39,982 bases of DNA from an uncultured Ruminococcus sp. (GTDB lineage Bacteria; Bacillota; Clostridia; Oscillospirales; Acutalibacteraceae), in assembly GCA_902786345.1 (NCBI GenBank), contig CADACB010000014.1, positions 1 to 39,982 of the forward strand, in the 5' to 3' direction. Of this stretch, positions 21,202 through 29,370 are shown in pieces; position 1 is the first letter of the stretch; each line of letters starts with the position of its first letter. The position numbers and the translations under genes were made by a program. A model generated the notes under the pieces. It ran no database searches and was not told the origin of the DNA. It saw nothing but the letters and a program-made list of their open reading frames with translations.

Positions 21202-22161
21202 TCAGAACTCGGTTTTTATGCTTCGCAAAAACAGCTCTGACAGACCTTTTTTTGCTGTTATACTTTCATTTATTACATTGTTTACAGTGTTGCATATAGG
21301 CAAATCAACACCATATTTTTCTCCAAGAAGAACAAGTGCTTTTGTAGTATCAACACCTTCGGCAAGCAACCCGAATTTTTCACCCCTGACAAGCATTTCT
21401 CCGAATCGTCTGTTATGGCTGTATTGCGAAAACAAAGTTGCTTCGTAATCTCCAAGGTGACAGAGTCCATAAGCTGAAAGCTCGTTGCCTCCCATTGCCT
21501 TTATCAATCTTGCAATCTCTCTTGTACCTCTTGACATCAATGCTCCCTTGAGTGATGATAAGTTAAGTCCGTCAAGCATTCCGGCAGCAATGCCTATTGT
21601 ATTCTTCGCCGCCGCACCGATCTCAGTTCCTATAAGATCATTACCTACATAAAACCGTATCAGTTCACTTGAAAATTCATTTATAAGAAAATGCTTCAGA
21701 TCATCGCGCGCCGAATCTATTACCATACAATTCGGTATCCCTTTACTGAAATCCTGAGGGTGTCCGGGACCCACCCAGACTCCCACCTGAGTTTCTTTGG
21801 GAACAATTTCTTCAACTATCTGAGTCAGTCTTTTTCCGGTGCTGACCTCTATTCCCTTCATACAAAGGACGATCTTTTTTTTCTTTATATCAAACTCAGC
21901 CACCTTCGGCAAAAACGAGCGAAGTGCCTGTGAACTTATTGATATTATCATAACATCGGCACTGTTAACAGCCGCCTCAAGATCATCTGTTACATTTATA
22001 CTTTCTCTGAAGGAAAGCATATTGTTTTTTCTTGTATCCCTTATTTCTATGAACTGTGGTGCATCACTAAGTCCCCATATCGTAACATTATGTCCTATCT
22101 TATCCAAATACCATCCTATGAACGAACCCCATCTGCCGCAGCCTAAAAGTGTGATGTTCAT
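21202..22161 (-). CDS. gpsA: NAD(P)-dependent glycerol-3-phosphate dehydrogenase, GpsA family
   Basis: The 319-residue protein has an N-terminal Rossmann motif GCGRWGSFIGWYL (about 7-19), then ISISSQALRSFLP, the CMKGIE block, VWVGPGHPQD (family consensus is usually LSGPSFA-like) and the catalytic-lysine segment TEIGAAAKNTIGIAAGMLDGL with SRGTREI. It makes sn-glycerol 3-phosphate for phospholipids. The GPGHPQD variant of the GP-loop suggests a divergent paralogue, so a second, canonical gpsA may exist elsewhere. The ATG at 22159-22161 follows GGAGGCG. Confidence 0.8.
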   Translation of the reverse strand: MNITLLGCGRWGSFIGWYLDKIGHNVTIWGLSDAPQFIEIRDTRKNNMLSFRESINVTDDLEAAVNSADVMIISISSQALRSFLPKVAEFDIKKKKIVLCMKGIEVSTGKRLTQIVEEIVPKETQVGVWVGPGHPQDFSKGIPNCMVIDSARDDLKHFLINEFSSELIRFYVGNDLIGTEIGAAAKNTIGIAAGMLDGLNLSSLKGALMSRGTREIARLIKAMGGNELSAYGLCHLGDYEATLFSQYSHNRRFGEMLVRGEKFGLLAEGVDTTKALVLLGEKYGVDLPICNTVNNVINESITAKKGLSELFLRSIKTEF

Positions 22162-22246
22162 AATTACGCCTCCGAAGTATAAAAATACAAATGATATTAT
22201 AACATAATTATCATATAAAATCTATACGTTTTCAAAGAAAATAGTT

Positions 22247-22960
22247 TTATTCAGCTTCTTCGTCCCGATCATCCTCTTCAGGTATCTTATCTCCCGTAAG
22301 AAATTCTACGGAACGTTCTATACTATCCTTTGAATTTCCCCATTCCTCATTTGCACTGCGATAATCAAACATTCTGCAAAAGTGTGAAATATCAGCTTTA
22401 AGCTCCTGAAGATAACCGCCTGTCAGTCTGGATGTTGCTTCATAAAAAGCCTGAAGGCTTTTTCCAAGTCCCTTTTGGTCTGTATTCATCAAAAGATAAA
22501 AATGCTCAAGACAGATGAATTTCTGTTCAGCGTAAAGCTGACGGAATTCAGGCTCGCTTATCCACATAGCGTGCACTATCCTGACCATATTATCCATATT
22601 TTCTTTTATATCCCTGCAAATAAAGCAGTCATTAATAAGTGCGTGAAGTGATGCCATTTTCTTTTTGTCGGGTTTTCCGGCAGGAACAGCCGGAACAAGC
22701 TCTTCGGAAATTTTCTGAAGATGACTTTCAAGTATAAGTGCATTGGAAAGACGTTTTCCCTGCCTGATCATCATTGAAAAATGTCTGTAGCAAAAGCCCT
22801 GTTCATTTGTTTTAATTCTCACATTAGGCTCCATCATTGCCGACCCTGTAACATAATCAGCTTTTCTTGCTTCAAGCATATCACGCATCCGGCACATAGG
22901 GCAGCCATCCTTCGGTAAAAACACATCGTTGACAGGTATACTGCAAATATTTTCCTTCAT
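22247..22960 (-). CDS. DUF6062-like protein with duplicated CxxC...CxxH module
   Basis: The 237-residue protein contains two evenly built modules. The first has C20-x-x-C23 and C57-x-x-H60; the second has C112-x-x-C115 and C150-x-x-H153. The gaps between pairs are 33 and 34 residues. This strongly suggests two zinc or iron sites built by internal duplication. The rest is helical, with an acidic tail (EEDDRDEEAE). I recall such proteins under DUF6062, with no known function. The ATG at 22958-22960 follows AGGGAGTGG. The next gene downstream is gpsA-like, 85 nt away. Confidence 0.75.
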   Translation of the reverse strand: MKENICSIPVNDVFLPKDGCPMCRMRDMLEARKADYVTGSAMMEPNVRIKTNEQGFCYRHFSMMIRQGKRLSNALILESHLQKISEELVPAVPAGKPDKKKMASLHALINDCFICRDIKENMDNMVRIVHAMWISEPEFRQLYAEQKFICLEHFYLLMNTDQKGLGKSLQAFYEATSRLTGGYLQELKADISHFCRMFDYRSANEEWGNSKDSIERSVEFLTGDKIPEEDDRDEEAE

Positions 22961-22997
22961 AAAGCCACTCCCTTTTTATAAAATTTTTAAAAATGTC

Positions 22998-23026
22998 TTC
23001 ATTTTAAAAAAAAAATATGCTATAAT
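22998..23026 (+). promoter_or_regulatory. Extended -10 promoter of the PAP2 gene
   Basis: TGCTATAAT (23018-23026) is a perfect extended -10; the -35 at 17 nt (TTCATT, 22998-23003) is weak. It lies about 30 nt before the PAP2 ATG and shares the intergenic gap with the divergent DUF6062-like gene. Confidence 0.7.
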
Positions 23027-23055
23027 ATATCCGATAATTAACAGGAGGTTAATCT

Positions 23056-23601
23056 ATGGATTTTGAATTTTATATTCTCGATTACATTCAAAGCAATTTC
23101 AGAACAGAACTGTTGGATAAAATAATGCCGATAGTATCATTTATGGGCAAGCTTTCGTGGATATGGGTGGTTATTGCAATTGTTTGCCTGTTCACCAAGA
23201 AATTCAGAAGGCTTGGAATCTCGCTTTCCTCCGACCTTATTTTCAATCTGATTGCCGGCAATCTTATCATCAAAACAATTGTTGCAAGACCACGACCGTG
23301 TACCCTTAACAAAACGGTTGAGCTTATATCAAGTGTACCGTTTGATACTTCATTTCCTTCGGGACACACACTATTTGCATTTGGTGCTGCAACTATAATA
23401 TTCATATACAATAAGTGGTTAGGTATTATAGCATATCTTTTTGCATGCATTATGGCTTTTTCAAGATTGTATCTTTATGTACATTTTCCTACGGATATTC
23501 TGTTCGGTGCAATATTCGGAATAACATTTGCCGTTATATCCTACTTTATTACAAAGCCAATTACCAACCCCCAAAAACTAAAACTTGTTCCTAAGTATTA
23601 A
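23056..23601 (+). CDS. PAP2-family membrane phosphatase
   Basis: The 181-residue polytopic membrane protein has all three acid-phosphatase motifs: KTIVARPRPC (KxxxxxxRP), PSGHT, and SRLYLYVHFPTD (SRxxxxxHxxxD). Around these are about five membrane helices. Such proteins dephosphorylate undecaprenyl diphosphate or phosphatidic acid at the membrane. The ATG at 23056 follows AGGAGG. It is one of few plus-strand genes here; its last 11 nt overlap the end of ksgA on the other strand. Confidence 0.9.
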   Translation: MDFEFYILDYIQSNFRTELLDKIMPIVSFMGKLSWIWVVIAIVCLFTKKFRRLGISLSSDLIFNLIAGNLIIKTIVARPRPCTLNKTVELISSVPFDTSFPSGHTLFAFGAATIIFIYNKWLGIIAYLFACIMAFSRLYLYVHFPTDILFGAIFGITFAVISYFITKPITNPQKLKLVPKY

Positions 23602-24457
23602 TACGCTTATAATATGCAGCAGTTATATCTGCAAACTGCTGCATTGTCATCTCTTCAGCACGTGCGTTAGACTTTATTCCTGCTTCAGATAACATTTCTC
23701 CCACTTCACTCTTGGATAATGACAGTCCGGAACTGAGTGAATTGGAAAGCGTTTTTCTTCTTTGAAGAAACGACGCTCTTACAACCTTAAAAAACAGCTT
23801 CTCATCTGCCGCCTTAACGGGCGGCTCTTTTAATATATTCAGCCTTATAACAGCAGAATCCACCTTAGGTGCAGGAATAAAGCTGCCGGCAGAAACACCA
23901 AACAGCAGCTCAGGCTCGCTGTAATAATGTACAGCTGCACTTATTGCTCCCGAGGCTCTTGTGCCCGGATGTGCACAAATTCTCTGTGCTGCTTCCTTTT
24001 GTACCATAACAGTAAGTGCATCTATAGGAAGCTTTTCCTCCAGAATACGCATTATCACAGGTGAGGTTATATAGTAAGGAAGATTGGCACATACAACAAC
24101 CCTGCTTTCTCCGAACTCATCCTTTATCAGCCCGTGAAGATCCAGCTTCATAACATCATCATTCAGAATTTTTACATTGTTATGTTCGGCAAGAGTCTCA
24201 TCAAGCACAGGTAAAAGTCTTTTATCAAGCTCAATTGCTACAACTTTTTTTGCAACCAATGCAAGTTCGTTTGTAAGAACTCCGGCTCCGGGGCCTATTT
24301 CTATAACACCTGTTTTTTTATCGGCACCACAATTTTCTGCCATTCTCGGACATACTGTAGGATTAATCAGAAAGTTTTGTCCTAATGACTTAGAAAATGT
24401 AAAGCCGTTTTTACTTAATACAGACTTTACATAATTTATATCGGTCAGCTTACTCAT
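23591..24457 (-). CDS. rsmA: 16S rRNA dimethyladenosine transferase RsmA/KsgA
   Basis: The 288-residue methyltransferase has FSKSLGQNFLINPTVCPRM at the N-terminus, the SAM motif VIEIGPGAGVLTNEL, and the catalytic NLPYYITSPVI (NLPY). It dimethylates two adjacent adenines in the 3' hairpin of 16S rRNA during 30S assembly. The ATG at 24455-24457 follows AGAGGAAG. It converges on, and overlaps by 11 nt, the PAP2 gene; no terminator separates them. The upstream neighbour trkH is only 24 nt away, so it may be co-transcribed with trkA-trkH. Confidence 0.95.
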   Translation of the reverse strand: MSKLTDINYVKSVLSKNGFTFSKSLGQNFLINPTVCPRMAENCGADKKTGVIEIGPGAGVLTNELALVAKKVVAIELDKRLLPVLDETLAEHNNVKILNDDVMKLDLHGLIKDEFGESRVVVCANLPYYITSPVIMRILEEKLPIDALTVMVQKEAAQRICAHPGTRASGAISAAVHYYSEPELLFGVSAGSFIPAPKVDSAVIRLNILKEPPVKAADEKLFFKVVRASFLQRRKTLSNSLSSGLSLSKSEVGEMLSEAGIKSNARAEEMTMQQFADITAAYYKRINT

Positions 24458-24481
24458 TAATTTTCTTCCTCTGTATACGAA

Positions 24482-25930
24482 TTATTTTTTTCTCCACGTT
24501 TTTGGATAAAGTGCAAGCAGCACAGGATAGATCTCAAGGCGTCCGAAAAGCATAGCTATCGAAAGCACAAGCTTTGAGAAATCTGAATAACCGCCATAGC
24601 CTGACATAGGACCTACAAGACCTAATCCCGGACCTACGTTATTGCAACAGGAAATTGACGCGGTTATATTAGCTTCAAAGTCAAAGTTCGGTTCAAACGA
24701 AAGCAACAGAAATGTAGCCGCAATAAGCACAATATAAATAGAAAAATATGTTGTCACACTATGCAGAATCGTATTGTCAAGCGGTTTGCCCTCCAGCTTG
24801 ACAGACGCTACAGAACGCGGATGAAGCAAATGTCTTACATCCTTTTGTATTGACTTGAAAAGTATCATCAAACGTGAAATTTTAAGTCCGCCTGCTGTTG
24901 AACCTGCACATCCGCCAAAAAACATAAGTATGAAAATTATATTTCTTGCAAGGTCCGGCCACAGGTTGAAATCTGTGCTTGAATATCCCGTTGTAGAAAC
25001 GATTGACGCAACCTGAAAAAAGGAATGTCTTACGGAATCTGAAAAATTATTATACAGCGGATAAATACTTACGGTTATTATCCCTGCCGATATAACAACT
25101 ATTCCTGCATATACCCAAAGCTCACGATTTGTTATTACAGGCTTGAATTTTCTTATAAGCAAAAGATAAAACAAATTGAAATTAATTCCGAAAATCAACA
25201 TAAATACTGTAATTACCCATTGCAGATATGGACTGTAGCCTGCAAGAGAATCAGCCTTTATTCCAAATCCACCTGTTCCGGCAGTTCCGAGCGCGTGAAC
25301 AGCGCTGTCGAATAATGGCATTCCTCCAAAAAACAGAAATCCCATTTCAACAACGGTTATAACAAAATAAATAAAATACAATATTTTCGCAGTATCTTTT
25401 ATTTTCGGCACAATTTTTCCGATAACCGGTCCTGCCATTTCTGCACGGAGAATATGTATAGCACGTCCGGAATCAGTCGGAATTATAGCCATTATAAGTA
25501 CAAGCACTCCCATTCCGCCTATCCAATGTGTGAAGCTTCTCCAGAACAAAAGTCCGTGACTCATTTTTTCTACATCTGTCAGTATAGACGCACCTGTTGT
25601 TGTAAATCCGCTGACGGTTTCAAAAAAGGCGTCAAAAAAATTTGTCACCTCTCCGCTTATTAAAAAGGGCATCGCACCTATAACCGAAAGGAAAACCCAC
25701 GCCAGTGTTACAATAATAAAGCCTTCTTTTGCATATATAACTTTATTTTTAGGCTTAAATATCAAAGTAAGAGCCACCCCAACAGCCGCCGCTGCTATAA
25801 GTGTAATTGAAAATGCACTCAGGCAATTCATTTCATTATAGCACAGCGATACCAAAAGCGGCAGAACGAGAAGTACTGCTTCAAGCTTTACTATATTTTC
25901 TACCATATAAAAGATCATTCTGCGGTTCAT
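24482..25930 (-). CDS. trkH: Trk-type potassium uptake membrane protein TrkH
   Basis: The 482-residue protein has repeated membrane-pore-membrane units of the TrkH/KtrB family, with pore signatures TVSGFTTTGASI, LGTAGTGGFG, VSTTGYSSTDF and a more degenerate CCNNVGPGLG. These form the K+ selectivity filters. Positions include an early conserved hydrophobic hairpin at 1-60. It depends on the TrkA gating subunit encoded 16 nt upstream. The ATG at 25928-25930 follows AAAGG. Confidence 0.93.
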   Translation of the reverse strand: MNRRMIFYMVENIVKLEAVLLVLPLLVSLCYNEMNCLSAFSITLIAAAAVGVALTLIFKPKNKVIYAKEGFIIVTLAWVFLSVIGAMPFLISGEVTNFFDAFFETVSGFTTTGASILTDVEKMSHGLLFWRSFTHWIGGMGVLVLIMAIIPTDSGRAIHILRAEMAGPVIGKIVPKIKDTAKILYFIYFVITVVEMGFLFFGGMPLFDSAVHALGTAGTGGFGIKADSLAGYSPYLQWVITVFMLIFGINFNLFYLLLIRKFKPVITNRELWVYAGIVVISAGIITVSIYPLYNNFSDSVRHSFFQVASIVSTTGYSSTDFNLWPDLARNIIFILMFFGGCAGSTAGGLKISRLMILFKSIQKDVRHLLHPRSVASVKLEGKPLDNTILHSVTTYFSIYIVLIAATFLLLSFEPNFDFEANITASISCCNNVGPGLGLVGPMSGYGGYSDFSKLVLSIAMLFGRLEIYPVLLALYPKTWRKK

Positions 25931-25946
25931 TGCTTTTTACCTTTCT

Positions 25947-27305
25947 TTACTTTATAATATCCGAAAGATCGTTAAGCCGCTGATCTGCGGCGAGTATTAT
26001 TACCTTATCATTATTAAGTATGACGTCATCACCTGTAGGTATAATAGGTCTGCGTTCTCTTATTATACCTGCAATAAGTATACCTGACTTAAGTTTCATA
26101 TCCTTGAGTTTTATTCCAATCTGCTTGAAATCAGAGCGAACATTAAACTCAAGAACCTCCGCTTTGCCGTCCATAATATTATAAAGGGTTTCAACATTAC
26201 TTCCAAGAGAATTTTCAAGTGCACGTGCATACTGTACAATTACATCGGTAACAATTTCCTTCGGTGAAATAACACAATCCAGCCCAAGCTTTGACGCCAT
26301 ATCTGCAAGCTCGTTTCTGTTTACCTTCGAGATAACTGTGGGTACACCGTGGGTTGAAGCAAAAATGGATATTAATATATTTTCCTCATCCATACCGGTA
26401 AGCGAAACGAATGCGTCTATTGAGTCAAGTCCTTCTTCAAGCAAAAGCTCCTGCTGTGCTCCGTCACCGTGAATGACTATAGCCTTATCAAGAGAGTCTG
26501 AAAATTCATTACATCTTTCTTCATCTCTTTCAATAATCTTAACACTGTTTCCTGCCGCAATAAGCATCTTGGAAAGGTAGAACGCAATTCTGCTTCCGCC
26601 GAGTATCATAACGCTTTTTGCCTGCTTTTTATCTATTCCTAAAGCACGCATAAGCTTTTGTATTTCAGAAGGTTCAGCGGTAAGTCCAATTTTATCTCCG
26701 GGATAAAGCACAAAATTACCGTCAGGAATATAAACTTCATTCCCTCGCCTTACAACACAGATGAGAAATTTAGCCTTGAATTTATTTCTCAGATCCATAA
26801 GCTTTATTCCGGTAAGAGCTGAGCTTTCCTTAAGTATCAGCTCTATTATCTCAAAATTTCTTGCCGAAAAGGTTTCTATCTTTACAGCAGACGGAAGCTT
26901 AAGGATATTGAACATTTCTTTTGCCGCAAGCATTTCCGGATTTATAGCCATTGAAAGATCAAGCTGCTGACGAAGAAATCCCAGACTTTTCAGGTTATAT
27001 TCAGGATTGCGGATTCTTGCAATGGTATGTTTTGCACCCATTTTTTTTGCAAGATAGCAGCTTAACATATTAAGCTCATCTGATGAAGTTGCAGCAACAA
27101 ACATTTCCGCATCTGATACACCTGCTTCATCCAGCACATCACAGTCTGTTCCGTTGCCGCATACGCCGATAACATCATATATGTTGGTAAGCTCTCCGAT
27201 TACCTCAGGGTCGTTATCAACAGCAATTACATTATGTCCTTCTTCTGTAAAACTTTCAAGTATCGTGCCGCCTATCTTGCCGCAGCCAACTATAATAATT
27301 TTCAA
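25947..27305 (-). CDS. trkA: Trk potassium channel regulatory subunit TrkA
   Basis: The 452-residue cytoplasmic protein has two RCK halves, each a Rossmann NAD-binding domain plus a TrkA_C domain. The first begins KIIIVGCGKIGGTILE, the second AKSVMILGGSRIAFYLSK. The C-terminal domains include EFNVRSDFKQIGIKLKDM. It gates TrkH in response to nucleotides. I favour the TTG at 27303-27305, since AAAGGG lies 9 nt upstream and the protein then starts MKIIIVGCGKIG as in homologues; the ATG nine bases earlier abuts the ribosome site. It is followed by trkH. Confidence 0.92.
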   Translation of the reverse strand: MKIIIVGCGKIGGTILESFTEEGHNVIAVDNDPEVIGELTNIYDVIGVCGNGTDCDVLDEAGVSDAEMFVAATSSDELNMLSCYLAKKMGAKHTIARIRNPEYNLKSLGFLRQQLDLSMAINPEMLAAKEMFNILKLPSAVKIETFSARNFEIIELILKESSALTGIKLMDLRNKFKAKFLICVVRRGNEVYIPDGNFVLYPGDKIGLTAEPSEIQKLMRALGIDKKQAKSVMILGGSRIAFYLSKMLIAAGNSVKIIERDEERCNEFSDSLDKAIVIHGDGAQQELLLEEGLDSIDAFVSLTGMDEENILISIFASTHGVPTVISKVNRNELADMASKLGLDCVISPKEIVTDVIVQYARALENSLGSNVETLYNIMDGKAEVLEFNVRSDFKQIGIKLKDMKLKSGILIAGIIRERRPIIPTGDDVILNNDKVIILAADQRLNDLSDIIK

Positions 27306-27357
27306 CACTAACATCCCTTTCAGATTTTTGCAGGATAGTCTTTTTATTTTTTCTCAT

Positions 27358-27388
27358 ATTGTATCACACTTTAGTTTGTTTTTGTTAA
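27358..27388 (-). promoter_or_regulatory. Promoter of the trkAH operon
   Basis: On the minus strand, TGATACAAT (27358-27366) is an extended -10 with one mismatch. A TTAACA -35 candidate (27383-27388) sits 19 nt upstream, longer than ideal. Confidence 0.55.
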
Positions 27389-27549
27389 CAATATTATGAC
27401 ATTTTTATTTGATATATAGCACTATAATATTCTTTTCATAATTATTAAAGCTCGTTTGCCGGCATAAAACAATTCAGAAAGTTATGCCGCGTCACAGCAG
27501 TTAGTTTTCAGACAGTCAAAGTGAGCATATGCGTATACAAGCACATATT

Positions 27550-27562
27550 CAGCATAATGCTG
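27550..27562. promoter_or_regulatory. Palindrome next to the -35 box of the HAD gene
   Basis: CAGCATAATGCTG is a perfect 13-nt palindrome around one central base, ending 1 nt before the -35 box TTGCCA. Its position suggests an operator for a dimeric regulator. A second palindromic octamer, GCATATGC, lies upstream near 27524-27531. No bound regulator can be inferred. Confidence 0.4.
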
Positions 27563-27563
27563 C

Positions 27564-27592
27564 TTGCCATTCAGCCCTTTATATGTTAAAAT
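27564..27592 (+). promoter_or_regulatory. Sigma-A promoter of the plus-strand HAD gene
   Basis: TTGCCA (27564-27569), a 17-nt spacer and TAAAAT (27587-27592) each differ from consensus by one base. TG one base before the -10 strengthens it. Confidence 0.7.
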
Positions 27593-27625
27593 AAAATAAT
27601 CATATAATGAACAGGAGATTTGACT

Positions 27626-28342
27626 TTGACCAAATATATATTGTTCGATCTTGACGGAACACTGCTTCCTATGGATCAGGAAGATTTTACAAAAGCATAT
27701 TTCAAGGCACTTTCAGCCGCTATGTATCCTCACGGATATGAACCTCAGCTTCTTATAAAGGCTGTATGGAACGGTATGAAGGCTATGGTAGAAAACAACG
27801 GAGAACGTACAAATGAAGAAGCTTTCTGGGACAGCTTCCGCAAAGACTACGGCGAAAAAGCCGTAAACGACAAGCCTGAATTTGATAAATTCTACAAAAC
27901 AGGCTTCAATGAAACACGTTCTGTATGCGGTTTCAATCCTAAAGCCAAAGAAACAATAAATATGATCAAAAAACTTAACATCAAAACAGCAGTTGCAACC
28001 TTGCCGGCTTTTCCCTCACAAGCTATTGCAAGCAGAATTGAATGGTCAGGATGCTTGGTTGATGATTTTGAATTTTATACCTCATACGAAAGCTGCTCAT
28101 ATTGTAAGCCAAACATCGGATATTATAAAGAGATTCTTTCAAGGCTGAACTGTAATGCAGAAGATTGCCTTATGGTAGGCAATAATGTTGATGAGGATAT
28201 GATAGCTGAAAAGGTGGGATTCAAGGTTTTTCTGTTGACCGACTGTCTCATAAACGAACACAATAAAGACATTTCGCTCTTTCCGAACGGAAGCTTTGAT
28301 GAGCTTCAGGAATATATTTTAAAATCAAACACTGATTACTGA
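27626..28342 (+). CDS. HAD-superfamily phosphatase-like hydrolase
   Basis: The 238-residue protein has the HAD motifs: nucleophile DLDGT (FDLDGTLLPMD), motif II threonine (VATLPAFPS), motif III lysine (YCKPNIGYYKEIL) and motif IV MVGNNVDEDM. It is a cytosolic type I cap enzyme, and the substrate is unknown. A TTG at 27626 is preferred because AGGAG lies 8 nt upstream; the earlier in-frame TTG at 27620 is only 2 nt from it. It converges with a second HAD gene and overlaps it by 7 nt. Confidence 0.88.
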   Translation: MTKYILFDLDGTLLPMDQEDFTKAYFKALSAAMYPHGYEPQLLIKAVWNGMKAMVENNGERTNEEAFWDSFRKDYGEKAVNDKPEFDKFYKTGFNETRSVCGFNPKAKETINMIKKLNIKTAVATLPAFPSQAIASRIEWSGCLVDDFEFYTSYESCSYCKPNIGYYKEILSRLNCNAEDCLMVGNNVDEDMIAEKVGFKVFLLTDCLINEHNKDISLFPNGSFDELQEYILKSNTDY

Positions 28343-29073
28343 TCGGTATCCGGGAAAAGTGCTTTTCGTGCCTCTATAAGACTGCCGCTCATAATTTTAT
28401 ATTTTGCAAGCAATTCCCCCTTGATCTCGGGTGAAATATTAGTATGAAGATACAGCGAATCCATACCTGCCTCATAAGCCCCTTTAATATCTGTTATATA
28501 ATCATTTCCTATCATAATCGACTCAGACGGATTGAGCCTGTGCTTATTCAGGATACGCTTATAAAACATTATGTCAGGCTTTGCACAGCCTTCATCTGAC
28601 GAGATCATAACATCATCAAATTCGTCATATATACCAAGCATTCTTATTTCGGGTTCAGTAAAAATACGCTGTGCATTGGATAAAAGATATATTTTACCTC
28701 TGTTTGATCTTATCGCCGAAAATAACTCTTTTACGCCATCATACAGTTTTATGTATTTAAGCGACAGTGCACGGAAGGTTCTGCCGGTTACCTCAGCCAG
28801 CTTCATATCACATTCAACGCCCTTGTCAGTATACAGACTTTGAAAAACATATTCTATCTGTGGTTCAGGATTAGTTGTGTATTTATCAGAAGGTACTTTT
28901 TCTGTCTGGTCTTTAAGGTGAAGATAATATGCCTTTTTAAGCTCCTTAGGAGTATATGCCGCACCCGACATTGAATATATAATTGCCATATTTTTCCACA
29001 GGCTATGCTTATACTCATTGGTATTTATATCTACCAACGTTCCATACAGATCAAATATATAATTTTTATACAT
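28336..29073 (-). CDS. HAD-superfamily hydrolase with DxYGT motif
   Basis: The 245-residue HAD protein has motif I as FDLYGTLVD, motif II as LLSNAQ, motif III as AKPDIMFYKRIL and motif IV as MIGNDYITD. The second acidic residue of motif I (usually Asp, the general acid of phosphatases) is Tyr. DxYGT is typical of haloacid dehalogenase-type members, so a phosphatase role is less certain. The ATG at 29071-29073 follows AAGGAGAA. It has its own promoter and faces the other HAD gene. Confidence 0.85.
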   Translation of the reverse strand: MYKNYIFDLYGTLVDINTNEYKHSLWKNMAIIYSMSGAAYTPKELKKAYYLHLKDQTEKVPSDKYTTNPEPQIEYVFQSLYTDKGVECDMKLAEVTGRTFRALSLKYIKLYDGVKELFSAIRSNRGKIYLLSNAQRIFTEPEIRMLGIYDEFDDVMISSDEGCAKPDIMFYKRILNKHRLNPSESIMIGNDYITDIKGAYEAGMDSLYLHTNISPEIKGELLAKYKIMSGSLIEARKALFPDTDQ

Positions 29074-29105
29074 ATTCCGATTCTCCTTGTATTTTTAATA
29101 TATAT

Positions 29106-29134
29106 ATTTTAATATATTATCTCATCAATTGCAA
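29106..29134 (-). promoter_or_regulatory. Sigma-A promoter of the minus-strand HAD gene
   Basis: On the minus strand, TTGCAA (29129-29134), a 17-nt spacer and TAAAAT (29106-29111) are present about 32 nt before the start codon. The remaining bases to 29325 hold no gene that I can support. Confidence 0.65.
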
Positions 29135-29333
29135 TTGTTTTTATTTCAGAAAAGTACATCAAATGTTAATCTGCGTTTGTCGTTTGCTGACATTGGTTTT
29201 GCCGGACAAAATAGTCTGTATAATCATTGAAATTCATATCTGATGTGTCTTGATCAGACGTTTTTGTTTTAAGAAAGTCTCCGGATTTATAGACAAGAAA
29301 TTACAAAAAAGACTGTTATTTTTTATTGAATTA

Positions 29334-29342
29334 TGTTATAAT
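29334..29342 (+). promoter_or_regulatory. Extended -10 promoter of the DUF4364-like operon
   Basis: TGTTATAAT (29334-29342) is a perfect extended -10 about 28 nt before the start codon. The -35 at 17 nt is poor (TGTTAT). Confidence 0.6.
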
Positions 29343-29370
29343 TAACGTAGATTTTCGGGAGGTGAGCATA

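Noticed and set aside
27603-27608. A perfect TATAAT just before the plus-strand HAD gene
   Set aside because: Transcription from it would start inside or after the ribosome site; the promoter at 27564-27592 fits better.
29219-29275. TATAAT followed by a TCTGAT/ATCAGA hairpin and TTTTTGTTTT, a possible tiny RNA
   Set aside because: Promoter and hairpin are too close to give a transcript of useful length, and no -35 box is at a proper distance.
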